From contig JAXMBL010000010.1 in the NCBI GenBank assembly GCA_046349915.1, forward strand, positions 124,001 to 188,000: DNA of 64,000 nucleotides. The letters are read 5' to 3'. Numbering within the stretch: position 1 is the stretch's first letter; each line of letters opens with the position of its first letter. This DNA comes from CAIXSC01 sp046349915. Lineage in GTDB: Bacteria > Planctomycetota > Planctomycetia > Pirellulales > Pirellulaceae. This document shows, piece by piece, positions 18,359 to 27,242 of this stretch. The translations under genes and the position numbers were made by a program. Under the pieces are notes generated by a model that saw only the letters and a program-made list of their open reading frames with translations, did no database searches and had not been told where the DNA came from.

Positions 18359-19384
18359 GTGCGTATCATTCGTGAACGAGCCTACGCTCGAGCCGGTTTG
18401 GTCGGCAATCCTTCGGACGGCTATCACGGCAAGACCATCTCGATCATCGTGCGGAACTTCTTCGCGGAAGTGACGTTGTACGAGTGGGAACGGATCGAGC
18501 TGTTGTTGAGTCAGGAGGATATGAGCCGATTTGATTCGGTTCACGATCTCGTTCAGGACGTCTATCTGCACGGATACTATGGCGGCATTCGTCTGATCAA
18601 GGCGACCATCAAGCGGTTCGTCGAGTTTTGCGAAGCGCGACGAGCGGCCGGCGAATCGGGCTATGCCTTGCACGAGGGCAAATTCTCGATTCGCTACACC
18701 AGCAATGTGCCTCGTCAGGTCGGCATGGCGGGCTCGAGCGCCATCATCGTCGCGACGCTCAAGGCCCTCATGGCGTTCTATGAAATCCAGATCCCTCAGC
18801 GGATCTTGCCTTCGTTAGCGCTGAGCGTCGAACGGGAAGAACTTGGAATTGCCGCCGGTTTGCAAGATCGAGTGATTCAGGTGTTTGGCGGTCTTGTGTA
18901 CATGGATTTTGCTCGAGAAAGAAAGATGGTCGAGTCGGGCTATGAGTGTTACCACTACGAACCACTCGACCCCAAGTTGCTGCCACCGCTTTACGTCGCT
19001 TACACGCGCGACCGGAGCGAGCCGACCGAGGTGCTGCATAACCCACTGAGAGCTCGGTACGAACAAGGAGAGCCGGCGGTGGTGAACGCGATGCAAGAAT
19101 TCGCGGGCTTCGCCGCGGATGCTCGCCAAGCATTATTGGCCCACGATGTCGCTCGTTTTGAACAACTGGTCAACAGCAACTTTGATCTTCGTCGCCGCAT
19201 CTGCCCCCTTTCGCCCAACCATGTGAGGATGGTCGAAACGGCGCGGGCCGTTGGCGCAAGCGCCAAATTCTCAGGCTCGGGCGGCGCGATCATCGGCGTC
19301 TATCGCGACGAAGAGATGTTCCAGCAGCTAATCCAAGCTCTTGGCGCCATCAATTGCGCCGTCGTGAAGCCGCAGTTTGAGTAG
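18359..19384 (+). CDS. GHMP kinase resembling plant glucuronokinase
   Basis: 341 residues starting at GTG 18359, one base after the galU stop, with GAGAGG upstream. The GHMP motifs are ARAGLVGNPSDGYHGKTISI at the N-terminus, the ATP loop VPRQVGMAGSSAIIVATLKAL (about 119-139), and the C-terminal AKFSGSGGAIIGVYRD. The GNPSD-x-Y-x-GKTIS start and DLVQDVYLHGYYGGIRLIKATIKRF are reminiscent of plant glucuronokinase, which makes glucuronate-1-phosphate. Pairing with a uridylyltransferase fits a route to UDP-GlcA, but galactose, arabinose or another sugar could be the true substrate. Confidence 0.8.
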   Translation: MRIIRERAYARAGLVGNPSDGYHGKTISIIVRNFFAEVTLYEWERIELLLSQEDMSRFDSVHDLVQDVYLHGYYGGIRLIKATIKRFVEFCEARRAAGESGYALHEGKFSIRYTSNVPRQVGMAGSSAIIVATLKALMAFYEIQIPQRILPSLALSVEREELGIAAGLQDRVIQVFGGLVYMDFARERKMVESGYECYHYEPLDPKLLPPLYVAYTRDRSEPTEVLHNPLRARYEQGEPAVVNAMQEFAGFAADARQALLAHDVARFEQLVNSNFDLRRRICPLSPNHVRMVETARAVGASAKFSGSGGAIIGVYRDEEMFQQLIQALGAINCAVVKPQFE

Positions 19385-19386
19385 AC

Positions 19387-19488
19387 GTACGACGGACTTC
19401 CAGTCCGTCGTTCCCCACGTACGAGTGACTTCCAGTCCGTCGTTCCCCACGTACGACGGACTTCCAGTCCGTCGATTCGGTCCGTGCG
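19387..19488 (+). repeat. three tandem 32-bp copies of the GACGGACT/AGTCCGTC palindrome
   Basis: Units start at 19387, 19419 and 19451. Each reads GTACGACGGACTTCCAGTCC..., forms a small hairpin (GACGGACTTCCAGTCCGTC), and the first two end GTTCCCCAC. The middle unit has a GAGTGACT variant. The same palindrome recurs at 34374-34465 and 43278-43313, so this is a REP-like interspersed family in gene 3' flanks. Confidence 0.85.
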
Positions 19489-19518
19489 AAACCCGCCTAG
19501 CACCCCCGTCCTACACGA

Positions 19519-19962
19519 TTACTTCGGGGACTTTCGGATAAAAACGAGCGTCTTCGGATCGCTGCCGGGACCCGAAAGAAACTTCGTTGGACGTTTGTCA
19601 GGTCCACCGCCAATCACAAGGAGGACGTCGCCACGGAGTCGGAAGAGACACTTGTTGTCTGGTAATCTGGCATCTCCAGATCGAAGTTCAATCCAATCCA
19701 TATGCTGATGCAGTTCGTCATTTGACCGACGTAATTTGCCGACCCAAATCGGCAATCGCTCTTCGCCGACCACAGCGGTCATTGCAATGTCAGCGCCCCG
19801 GATCGACAGCTGGATTGCCTGTGTTTCGGATACATCAACCTGCCAGGTACCGTCCAACGCCTGATCGTCCTTAGGTTCGCAATCGTTCGCCAACACAAAA
19901 GAGACGCAACTCAATAAGAAAGCGACTAACAAGGATCGCGATGAGCCAACTATTCCCTGCAT
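19519..19962 (-). CDS. secreted TIGR03067-like protein
   Basis: 147 residues with a signal peptide (MQGIVGSSRSLLVAFLLSCVSFVLA). The mature part (LDGTWQVDVSETQAIQL..., MDWIELRSGD, CLFRLRGDVLLVIGGGPDKRPTKFLSG, TLVFIRKSP) has the G-T/K-W start and 'RP-x-x-F' + 'LVFxR' end I associate with the planctomycete TIGR03067 beta-rich domain, a lipocalin-like fold of unknown role. It stands alone and converges on the GHMP kinase gene across a repeat block. Confidence 0.65.
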   Translation of the reverse strand: MQGIVGSSRSLLVAFLLSCVSFVLANDCEPKDDQALDGTWQVDVSETQAIQLSIRGADIAMTAVVGEERLPIWVGKLRRSNDELHQHMDWIELRSGDARLPDNKCLFRLRGDVLLVIGGGPDKRPTKFLSGPGSDPKTLVFIRKSPK

Positions 19963-20236
19963 GGTTTGCTCCTTCGAAAGTGACCAATCGACCAGGCTGA
20001 CTCGACGCGAGCGAAGAACGCTGGTGTTCGAGTGGCAATGTTACACGCACCCCAAGTTGCGGACGAGCCGAATTCCCCACCTGTGAGTCACTGCGGGCTC
20101 CAGGAAGACTCTAGGGGATGCAGCGACTCGCCTGAAAACACGAAGAGTTTCAGGACGATAGAGAAGTTGACGATCTGCGCGGTCACAAGGCCGCAACCCT
20201 CCGCCCAACTTGCCCAGATCCCCAACGCGACCGCCC

Positions 20237-21559
20237 ATGCCAGGCTTTGACCGACCTAACTTCCTGGTTGTCTGGGCGTTCGTGCTCGCCGCCTGTTCAT
20301 TTCCAGGATTCGTCGCCGGCCAAGTTCCTTATGGTGAACCACTCGAGCGCATCCCGGCGCCTGAGCCGCACACGGAAGGCCATTGGGTGGAAGACGATGG
20401 CTTCACTCCACTCGACGAATTCTACTTCGGCCCCGCATTGACTTGGTGGTCGCTACGTCCCAATGAAGGCTTCGAACATGGGAGCGAGCCCTGGCTTGGT
20501 CTGCCGGAGTTGGATTCAACCTGTCCTTCGCGCGGCGTCGAATGGCAGGCGCTCGCCCGCGCCTTCTTTATCGACGATCAGCGGATCGAGTGGTCTGGCC
20601 AGGAACTGACCTTTGGCGTCGAAGGAGTGGTGCGTGCTGCTCACACTCACTCGACGGGCGATACGGATGTGATTCTGAATGGCGAAGTGTTCTTGAACCA
20701 GCCCTTCGACCGCAACATCTATGTCAACTCGGCCGCTCGACGCTCCTACCGAGCAAACTTCGAGATTGAGCCGTTCGCCATCCAGCAACTGTATGTCGCG
20801 ATGCGCCAGGGGGATCTTTATGGCGCGATCGGTCGATTTCCCACGCCCTTCGGCCGAGCCATGTTTCCGATCTACACGAACGATTTTCACGACGCACCTT
20901 TTATTCGCACCGAGTCGATACTATGGCGCGAGACCGGGGCGCTCGTCGAATACTCGCCGGGCAACTTGATCTTTACTACGGCGATCGTCAATGGCGGCCC
21001 CGAACGCGATACCAACTCGTCCAAGGGCATTGTGGCTCGCGCGGGACTCGACTTCGACGGTTTCGCTTGCGGTGTTTCGATGAAGCGACAGGACGGCATT
21101 GGGTCGGAGACTCAGAAGACGTACAAGAATCACTATGGCATCGATTGGATGTTCCGCCGCGACCGCTGGACGCTCTCGGGCGAGGTGATCTACGACGAGT
21201 ATGGCTTTCGCTCCCCCTTCAACCCGCTCGACATTACCTGGGGACGCAGCAACTACCATCGCGATCTCTCGGTTCCGACTGGCGATCCACTCCATGGCAT
21301 CGGCCACTACATCGATCTGACTTACCGCGGCGAAGCGTGGACGCTGATGCTGAATTACGGCGAGTTCTATCCACACTCGATTGGCAACTTCCGCCATGAC
21401 GTGATCAATCGGCGAGCCATCGTGAAGCCTGTTCGGCACGTAACCGAGCATTTGGATATCTACACGATGCTGTTGCTCGAAAGTCCTCACGCCATCTGGT
21501 ACGACAAGATCGAGCGATCACCTTGGGAAGTGCTGGTCGGCCTCCAGTATGCTCTCTAG
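20237..21559 (+). CDS. outer-membrane porin-like beta-barrel protein
   Basis: 440 residues from ATG 20237 (MPGFDRPNFLVVWAFVLAACSFPGFVAGQ, a clear signal peptide); the frame opens at ATG 20210. The mature protein is rich in alternating aromatic/hydrophobic strands and ends with aromatic strand patterns WEVLVGLQYAL, as in outer-membrane barrels. Internal segments such as YVAMRQGDLYGAIGRFPTPFGRAMFP and SILWRETGALVEYSPGNLIFTTAIVNGG resemble planctomycete porin-like proteins predicted to fold like phosphate-selective porins. Substrate unknown. An upstream spacer of about 250 bp separates it from a divergent gene. Confidence 0.65.
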   Translation: MPGFDRPNFLVVWAFVLAACSFPGFVAGQVPYGEPLERIPAPEPHTEGHWVEDDGFTPLDEFYFGPALTWWSLRPNEGFEHGSEPWLGLPELDSTCPSRGVEWQALARAFFIDDQRIEWSGQELTFGVEGVVRAAHTHSTGDTDVILNGEVFLNQPFDRNIYVNSAARRSYRANFEIEPFAIQQLYVAMRQGDLYGAIGRFPTPFGRAMFPIYTNDFHDAPFIRTESILWRETGALVEYSPGNLIFTTAIVNGGPERDTNSSKGIVARAGLDFDGFACGVSMKRQDGIGSETQKTYKNHYGIDWMFRRDRWTLSGEVIYDEYGFRSPFNPLDITWGRSNYHRDLSVPTGDPLHGIGHYIDLTYRGEAWTLMLNYGEFYPHSIGNFRHDVINRRAIVKPVRHVTEHLDIYTMLLLESPHAIWYDKIERSPWEVLVGLQYAL

Positions 21560-21578
21560 TTGGACAGCGCCAGGTTCA

Positions 21579-21652
21579 CATAGTCGTGGATCGCTCCGCG
21601 ATCCAATGCTCAGGCGTAAAGACGTTGGATCGCGGAGCGATCCACGACTATG
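21579..21652. repeat. perfect 28-bp inverted repeat, 18-nt spacer
   Basis: The arms 21579-21606 and 21625-21652 are exact reverse complements (outer end CATAGTCGTGGATCGC, each arm itself containing the palindrome GGATCGCTCCGCGATCC). It lies 19 bp after the porin stop. It has no T tract, so it reads better as a REP-type composite palindrome (BIME-like) than as an intrinsic terminator, though it may stabilise the porin mRNA 3' end. Confidence 0.85.
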
Positions 21653-21722
21653 CGTCGAATCGCCATTTCCACACGATAGGTTCCACTAAAGTAACTGAAG
21701 CAGTAGAACTCGGCGCTGTCCA

Positions 21723-21974
21723 CTAGGTAGCCGGACGATCAGGCGGATATTGCTGAGGGTCGGCCATCACGGCTTCGCTGGTCGCCGCCGAGTCACGCAT
21801 GCGCCCGAAGACCACCAAGACGACTCCTACCGCAATCAGGCCGATTCGGATCGCCCAACCAACGGTTGGTCCCCAAGTATCGATCCACATCAACAAGATA
21901 AACTCGTATTGGAAAAGGTTCAGCAGAATCGAACCCACTCCAAAAAAGATCAGGTTGAACCCAAGTCTGGACAT
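21723..21974 (-). CDS. small two-TM membrane protein
   Basis: 83 residues with two hydrophobic helices (about 5-30, FNLIFFGVGSILLNLFQYEFILLMWI, and 38-58, VGWAIRIGLIAVGVVLVVFG) and a Pro/Asp-rich tail. No family is recognised. It is on the same strand as the secreted protein gene at 22077, 102 bp downstream of that gene's end. Confidence 0.55.
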   Translation of the reverse strand: MSRLGFNLIFFGVGSILLNLFQYEFILLMWIDTWGPTVGWAIRIGLIAVGVVLVVFGRMRDSAATSEAVMADPQQYPPDRPAT

Positions 21975-22076
21975 AGTGGACGCGCCTTTCTGAAGAGTGA
22001 TCGATCGCCGTGACCGTTGTGACCGTCGAATGGAAGCCGTGGAAAATGTTCGAACAAGAACGGGTACGAGCCGAGC

Positions 22077-23948
22077 CTACCGGGGACTTTCGTTGGACGT
22101 CGCCGGAGACGTGAAGACTCGCACTTTCGTCTCTCCCACACTCTCGTCGGTCCAAAGCTCCTTGATACTGTCGGCGGACAGTTCATCGAGTCCGAGATTC
22201 GCCAGCAGAAAGTTGCCCAGCATCGTTTCGTTCAAACGGTCGGCATCCGCCAGCGGGGTCGCCATCAGCAGTCCGTCGTTGCGAGAGGCATAACAACTGC
22301 CATCTTGAGCGGCTTCCCAGCCCGCGGGAGGACTCACAACTCGACCAGACGGTTCGTCTTTCGCATCCTCCTTGGCTGGCGCCTTATCCATCGCCGCGGC
22401 GAAGTCGGCCGCGAGTTGAACTAGCTTCGATCGTCCATCGGCGCCGGAAGCGGCTGTTTCGAAACTTCGCAGCAACCAAGTCGTCTTGTCGCCGCGCACC
22501 AGGGCGGCTCTCAACCGAAAGCCCGAGGCCTGCGCACGGCTCTCTTGATTCACGATGGGAAACCATTGAGCCAGCGACCTAGAGTCGGAGATTCGCACGC
22601 TGGCGGCAAAGGCACGAAAAGTCTCGCGATGTTCCGCAACACTCTCCGTCGGACCATACAGCGTCAGAACCATGGCGTCGCTGTCGCGTTTGACGAGTAT
22701 GGCGACTTGCGAGGTGCGAGATTCACCCGCGTACTCCGCGGGTTGGTTGACCTGCACCGTCGCGGCTCGCTCGCCGCCGACAGCGACCGCCTCCACATGC
22801 TCGCGTAACGCCGCGGTTTCGAGCGGTGCGTTCCATTGCAGGTACCGCCAGTAATTGATGATCCGCGCCGAAGACGCAATCGAGCCGGGAAAGTAGTGCA
22901 CATTCACTTCACACTTTCGACGCCCTTCTCCCATCTCAAACGAGGAAACGACGACTCCTTGAGCCAAGGTGTCACTGTAAAGGTGCGTGCCAAGGATCGC
23001 CGCGGCCCCTCGTTCGCGCCAGGCGTCGGGCGTTCGAAACGAATAGGGAGGAGTAACGACTTGAAACGAGTCGTTCAGCTTATTGAGGTCTTTGGCCGCA
23101 ACGATGACCTCGGCCGATTCATCGGCTGACACCGCTTGCAGCAACTTATTCCACGCCGCCACGCCAGGGTGCGGTTGTTGACTCTTGTCGTTCAGGATCT
23201 CGATCTTCAAGTTCTCGAAGAGAGCCGACGAGTAAAGTCGCCAAGACTCGCTGGAAACTTGAGGAGCGATGACCAGGGGTGTGTTGGAGGCTTCCAATCG
23301 GGCGACAATGGCCTGAAAATCGCGGAATGCTTCGACGGTTCGCTCCGCGGGGCCAGCGAAACTGTCCGAATGTGTCATTGCTCGTTGCAATAGCTCGTGC
23401 AGTTGCTCGATCGCGTCTTGATACTCGGGTGTGTCCTCGGCTTGCAGCGGCGGAGCCTTGACAGTTGCACCGGGACGGGCAGCAACCTTCGCGTCGAATA
23501 TCCGCTGGCGTTCGGCCACGAATTCCGCGTAGTGCTCAAGCAGCTCGGCGATCGCATACAGATTCGCTCGACCACTCGCCCCAGCCGGACGTGGTTTCAG
23601 ACCGTAGAGCGTCTGTAGGCGAGCGTTATCGATAGGGATCATTCGCAGCTTGGTCGCGTGCGAGTGCTTCGCAGCGATGGCCAACCAAGCGGATAGAGCA
23701 TCGTATGGATCGCCCTGTTCATCTTCCACGGAATCGACAGAAGCTATCGAGAGCAGCCAACAACGAGCCACGACATCCAACGACGTAATGCGACCGTTGA
23801 AGCGGAGGGCGATTTTCGAACACTCTTCCCGCGCATCCTTGGCGAGTGGCGCCGCGACAATAGGGCTGATGGCAGCCGAGCTGACGAGCGTCAAGATGAT
23901 TGCGACCACCGCCACCCGTGCCATACGCACCCCGGAAACGCACGTCAT
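22077..23948 (-). CDS. secreted protein of unknown function
   Basis: 623 residues from ATG 23948 (MTCVSGVRMARVAVVAIILTLVSSAAISPIVAAP), which places a good signal peptide at the N-terminus; the longer frame from 24032 adds an implausible Arg-rich leader. The mature protein is soluble and largely alpha/beta, with segments such as WLAIAAKHSHATKLRMIPID, LYAIAELLEHYAEFVAERQRIFDAK and GWEAAQDGSCYASRNDGLLMATP. I recognise no known domain. It probably acts outside the cytoplasm. Confidence 0.65.
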   Translation of the reverse strand: MTCVSGVRMARVAVVAIILTLVSSAAISPIVAAPLAKDAREECSKIALRFNGRITSLDVVARCWLLSIASVDSVEDEQGDPYDALSAWLAIAAKHSHATKLRMIPIDNARLQTLYGLKPRPAGASGRANLYAIAELLEHYAEFVAERQRIFDAKVAARPGATVKAPPLQAEDTPEYQDAIEQLHELLQRAMTHSDSFAGPAERTVEAFRDFQAIVARLEASNTPLVIAPQVSSESWRLYSSALFENLKIEILNDKSQQPHPGVAAWNKLLQAVSADESAEVIVAAKDLNKLNDSFQVVTPPYSFRTPDAWRERGAAAILGTHLYSDTLAQGVVVSSFEMGEGRRKCEVNVHYFPGSIASSARIINYWRYLQWNAPLETAALREHVEAVAVGGERAATVQVNQPAEYAGESRTSQVAILVKRDSDAMVLTLYGPTESVAEHRETFRAFAASVRISDSRSLAQWFPIVNQESRAQASGFRLRAALVRGDKTTWLLRSFETAASGADGRSKLVQLAADFAAAMDKAPAKEDAKDEPSGRVVSPPAGWEAAQDGSCYASRNDGLLMATPLADADRLNETMLGNFLLANLGLDELSADSIKELWTDESVGETKVRVFTSPATSNESPR

Positions 23949-24190
23949 CGATTTTCCCTTTTGGTCGTCCAAGGAAAGACTTCTTGGCCGAGTCCGCTCG
24001 CGGGGGACTGCAGTTGAGTGGACGCTAACCATGGATGAACTTCCGAGTTAAAAGAGGCGAACGATGACACTAGGGTGGAGCACACAAGCTCATCCGAATT
24101 TGGGATAAAGGACGAGCCGTATAGTTTGGACCGGGATAGACGTCGTCGCAAGCTACGGTTGATCGCCTGACGGAAAAGATCGTCCGGTCC

Positions 24191-26539
24191 CTAGCGAAAC
24201 GCGGGCGATCCCCGACCACTGGCCAACCGCCTGGCTAGGTAGTTGATCACGATGGGCTGTTGAGTGAGCACAACGAGGGCGAAAGCGGGTTGAGCGTCAA
24301 GCGTCACCGCGACGCCGCCCGCGACTCGCTTTCGACGCAGGGGCCGCAAACCTGAGGGCGTGATTTCGTAGGCCTCCAGTCCGCTGGCCGCTCCTTGGTC
24401 GACGAATGTCAAGCCTGGGGCCAACGGTGAACCGGCGAGTTGATCCGAGGGGGAGGCTCGCGAACCTCGCTTCTTGTCTCGCTGAACTTCGCTTGCATCA
24501 TGGTCGCGCAACACGATCGCGAGTCGACCGCGATCGTTGCTAAGCACTCGAACCTGATAGCGTGGATCCGAAGGGGAAGCAGCGTCTACTCCCTGACTGA
24601 CGGCGATCCATGGTTCCAACAAGGCCAACTCGGCATTGAGCGTCCGAACCGCGGTCAACAGGGGTTTCAGTTCGGCTCGTCCAGGCTCTAACGAGTCGGG
24701 AGCTTGAAAGACAAACCCGCGAGCACCATCGGAAACAGCTTGATAGAGTCGCCAGCGAATCCCGATCAGATCGCCCTCCGCATATTTATGCTCCGAAACC
24801 GGCAACAATTCGGGGAGCCTGGGGAGCGGGATCTCCGCCCAAAGCGGCACACCGGGTCGCAAATCGGAGAATCCTTGAGATGAATGCTCCATCGTGACAA
24901 GAGGCTCATCGCCTTTCCGCATCCCCGCCGTCGCGGTGGAATTCCAGAGAGGAGCGGCAAGTACGTCCACCATACGACTCCAACGATTCAAGTCGTCGGT
25001 GGCGGCGCCAAAAATGGGTCGTCGTCGCGCGAGTGGGAGTGAACGCACCCAGGCCATGCGGCGAGCTACGACTTCCTGGGGAACCAAGTGTTCCGTACCC
25101 ACATTCCAGGCCAAGATTCGATCTTCCGCATCCGCAACCTCGGCGACGCCCAACGCTGGCTCAATCCCGCTGTTCCGACTTGTGTTCAGACCTGTGTTCA
25201 CAGCGGCGTACGGCGTCGAGTTTGCTTCCGCCGTGGCGGCCAAGAGCGAGGCATTCGCGGCATGGATCGGCGACTCGCCCGCGGTCCGTGAGAGTCCTGA
25301 CGGCGTATTCGTCGCTCGATCATCTTGCAGGTCGACTTCGCGCGGAGGGGGAACGATCAGCCAGAGGTCGAGTCGTCGAGCTTCCGCCACTTGCTCCGCC
25401 GTCGGCCACTGCGGCAAGATCAAGGCGTTGAAGCCAAGGTCGTGGAGCCAGTCGAAGGGCTCGCCGCTCCAACGCACAATCCTTGGGAGCAACGGTCGAT
25501 CAACGACTGTCAGTATGGCGCCCTGAAGTCGGATCTGGGTCGACCGATCTCCTGGGCCTCGCGATCCCATGGCCGGCGCTTGGTGAGAAGCACGCTGCGT
25601 TGGGTAGGAATCCCCAGTACTTTGCGAGTCGTTGGAGGAGCTATCCCAGTCGTTGGTCGATGTGGAAATGCGACGCACTCCCCCCACGCCGCCCACGCGG
25701 TCGAGAACATCGCTGCCCGCTCGAGTGGAAAAGGGGACCGCTGTCGCAGCCACTCGAACTTCCACATGCCCGCGAACTTCGAGATCATCGATCCAGAGAT
25801 GAGTTGAATGAGTGCCGGCGTAGGCGTTGAGCACCAACAGATCGACATACGCTTGCCGAATGTCAATCTTGGGTCCCCACTGAGACCGCAACGCTCGTAC
25901 CTGACGCTCCAACCCCAACACAGGCTTCGGAATTCCCAACTGCTGCCAAAGGGTGACGTCGCGGTATGAGTCGCCGAACAAGAACGTCGTGAGCGGCTTC
26001 CCCGTTCGCGGGTCGAGTGTGCGGGGAAGAACCACGCGCGCTAACAACTGTATCCCAGGCTGGTCCGACTTAATCCAGACGCTGGGAGACCACTCGGCAA
26101 TCACGGGGGAGGGATCAATGCGATGCGTGAGGTAGATCGAACTGCCTTGCCCATGGATGATCCGGAAGAACTCGCAGCCCTGACCGCTGTGAGCATCTTG
26201 CAAGCGACGTTGATGGACGAGCGCCTGCGCTTGGCAATCTGACTCGGCAAGCGTCCAGGTCGGGTCGGGCCCCTCAAAAGTCTCAACCGTATCGCCCCGC
26301 GTTGCGTTGGCCGCGAGAAGTATCCAGCCAACCAGCAAGAAGTGGGCGACCAAGGCGGAGTTTCGAGTTCGTGCGATCAGATTTGGGCGAGCGTCTTCCG
26401 ACCGCAGTCTCTCCCAGTTTTCGGTTGTCCGTCCTGATGTTGAATTCTGGCAACAGCGGATGTGGAGGCACGGAACGGCCGACGTTGCCAAGAGGCAACG
26501 TGTGGCGGAACCGCAACAAGGCCGCTGTTGATCGTCCAT
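24191..26539 (-). CDS. large secreted protein with a possible glycosidase-like TIM barrel
   Basis: 782 residues. A hydrophobic stretch near residues 58-80 (LVAHFLLVGWILLAANATRG) looks like a signal sequence, so the annotated ATG 26539 may be too far upstream, but no other ATG precedes it. An N-terminal module (about 85-260: VETFEGPDPTWTLAESDCQAQALVH..., HSTHLWIDDLEVRG) looks like a carbohydrate-binding beta-sandwich. The central part (RIVRWSGEPFDWLHDLGFNALILPQWPTAEQVAEARRLDLWLIVPPP) has the rhythm of a barrel-type hydrolase. I cannot assign a family or active site. Confidence 0.6.
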   Translation of the reverse strand: MDDQQRPCCGSATRCLLATSAVPCLHIRCCQNSTSGRTTENWERLRSEDARPNLIARTRNSALVAHFLLVGWILLAANATRGDTVETFEGPDPTWTLAESDCQAQALVHQRRLQDAHSGQGCEFFRIIHGQGSSIYLTHRIDPSPVIAEWSPSVWIKSDQPGIQLLARVVLPRTLDPRTGKPLTTFLFGDSYRDVTLWQQLGIPKPVLGLERQVRALRSQWGPKIDIRQAYVDLLVLNAYAGTHSTHLWIDDLEVRGHVEVRVAATAVPFSTRAGSDVLDRVGGVGGVRRISTSTNDWDSSSNDSQSTGDSYPTQRASHQAPAMGSRGPGDRSTQIRLQGAILTVVDRPLLPRIVRWSGEPFDWLHDLGFNALILPQWPTAEQVAEARRLDLWLIVPPPREVDLQDDRATNTPSGLSRTAGESPIHAANASLLAATAEANSTPYAAVNTGLNTSRNSGIEPALGVAEVADAEDRILAWNVGTEHLVPQEVVARRMAWVRSLPLARRRPIFGAATDDLNRWSRMVDVLAAPLWNSTATAGMRKGDEPLVTMEHSSQGFSDLRPGVPLWAEIPLPRLPELLPVSEHKYAEGDLIGIRWRLYQAVSDGARGFVFQAPDSLEPGRAELKPLLTAVRTLNAELALLEPWIAVSQGVDAASPSDPRYQVRVLSNDRGRLAIVLRDHDASEVQRDKKRGSRASPSDQLAGSPLAPGLTFVDQGAASGLEAYEITPSGLRPLRRKRVAGGVAVTLDAQPAFALVVLTQQPIVINYLARRLASGRGSPAFR

Positions 26540-26803
26540 AAAGTCGGCTTTTAGCAGGGTTTACGTCCCCTGGCCAGATCATTCTGGCGTTGACTTTTCG
26601 ACACGAACGACTCGGGGCGACCTGCTTGGCAACCCATCGAATTGAAACTCAAGAACCAACCTCAACCATTTACCAGATAACACCTTAGAGAATTCTCGCG
26701 CACGGACGATGAGCGGGCCAAACTAGGAACTGGCACAAGCGCTGCATTTGTGACTACTCAACGTCATCTCTCCCCAGATTCACTTAATCCGCGAAAGAGT
26801 GTT
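26540..26803. other. intergenic region, no feature recognised
   Basis: This 264 bp region separates the divergent genes 24191 (minus) and 26804 (plus) and should carry both promoters. I see no strong dyad, repeat or convincing promoter boxes. Confidence 0.4.
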
Positions 26804-27100
26804 ATGTCCGTCGAACTTCCCAAGACCGAGGAAATGGATCGTCTGCGTCGCGACTTGGCCGAACTCGGCCAATGGTTGGAATCGGCGCCGGAAAGCGTGC
26901 GGGCGAAAGCCAAGCCAATCTTGGAGCGGATCGTGCAGGACACTCAACGGCGCCGTACGTTGCTGCTGTCGATTCAGGAGTCGCTGTCGCAACTTCGACT
27001 GGACATGAAGTACCTCGTATTCGACTTGGAAGCGACCCGTCGCGAACGAGATTGCCTGCGACGGCAACTGGAAGGCGAGTCGGGAGAAACGGGCCAGTAA
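26804..27100 (+). CDS. small helical/coiled-coil protein
   Basis: 98 residues from ATG 26804 (MSVELPKTEEMDRLRRDL); the frame opens at 26750 but that extension is low complexity in Ser/Pro/Arg. The sequence is almost wholly helical and heptad-like (LRRDLAELGQWLE, LLLSIQESLSQLRLDMKYLVFDLEATRRERDCLRRQLE). No family recognised. It is 142 bp upstream of a Ser/Thr kinase gene on the same strand and may be co-transcribed. Confidence 0.65.
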   Translation: MSVELPKTEEMDRLRRDLAELGQWLESAPESVRAKAKPILERIVQDTQRRRTLLLSIQESLSQLRLDMKYLVFDLEATRRERDCLRRQLEGESGETGQ

Positions 27101-27242
27101 GCCGCAACATTGCGATGGGCGGGCGGTTGGAATAGGATGACTACTTGACCCGTTCGGGGTGGAGGCGAGTTGGGTTCCACTCTGGAGAAGTCACTCGCGT
27201 CGTCCATCCCAACTCACCCTCCCGACTGGAAATCGGATCGCG

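Noticed and set aside
19387..19488. Possible short CRISPR array
   Set aside because: Three units are directly tandem with no unique spacers; no cas genes are present in the window.
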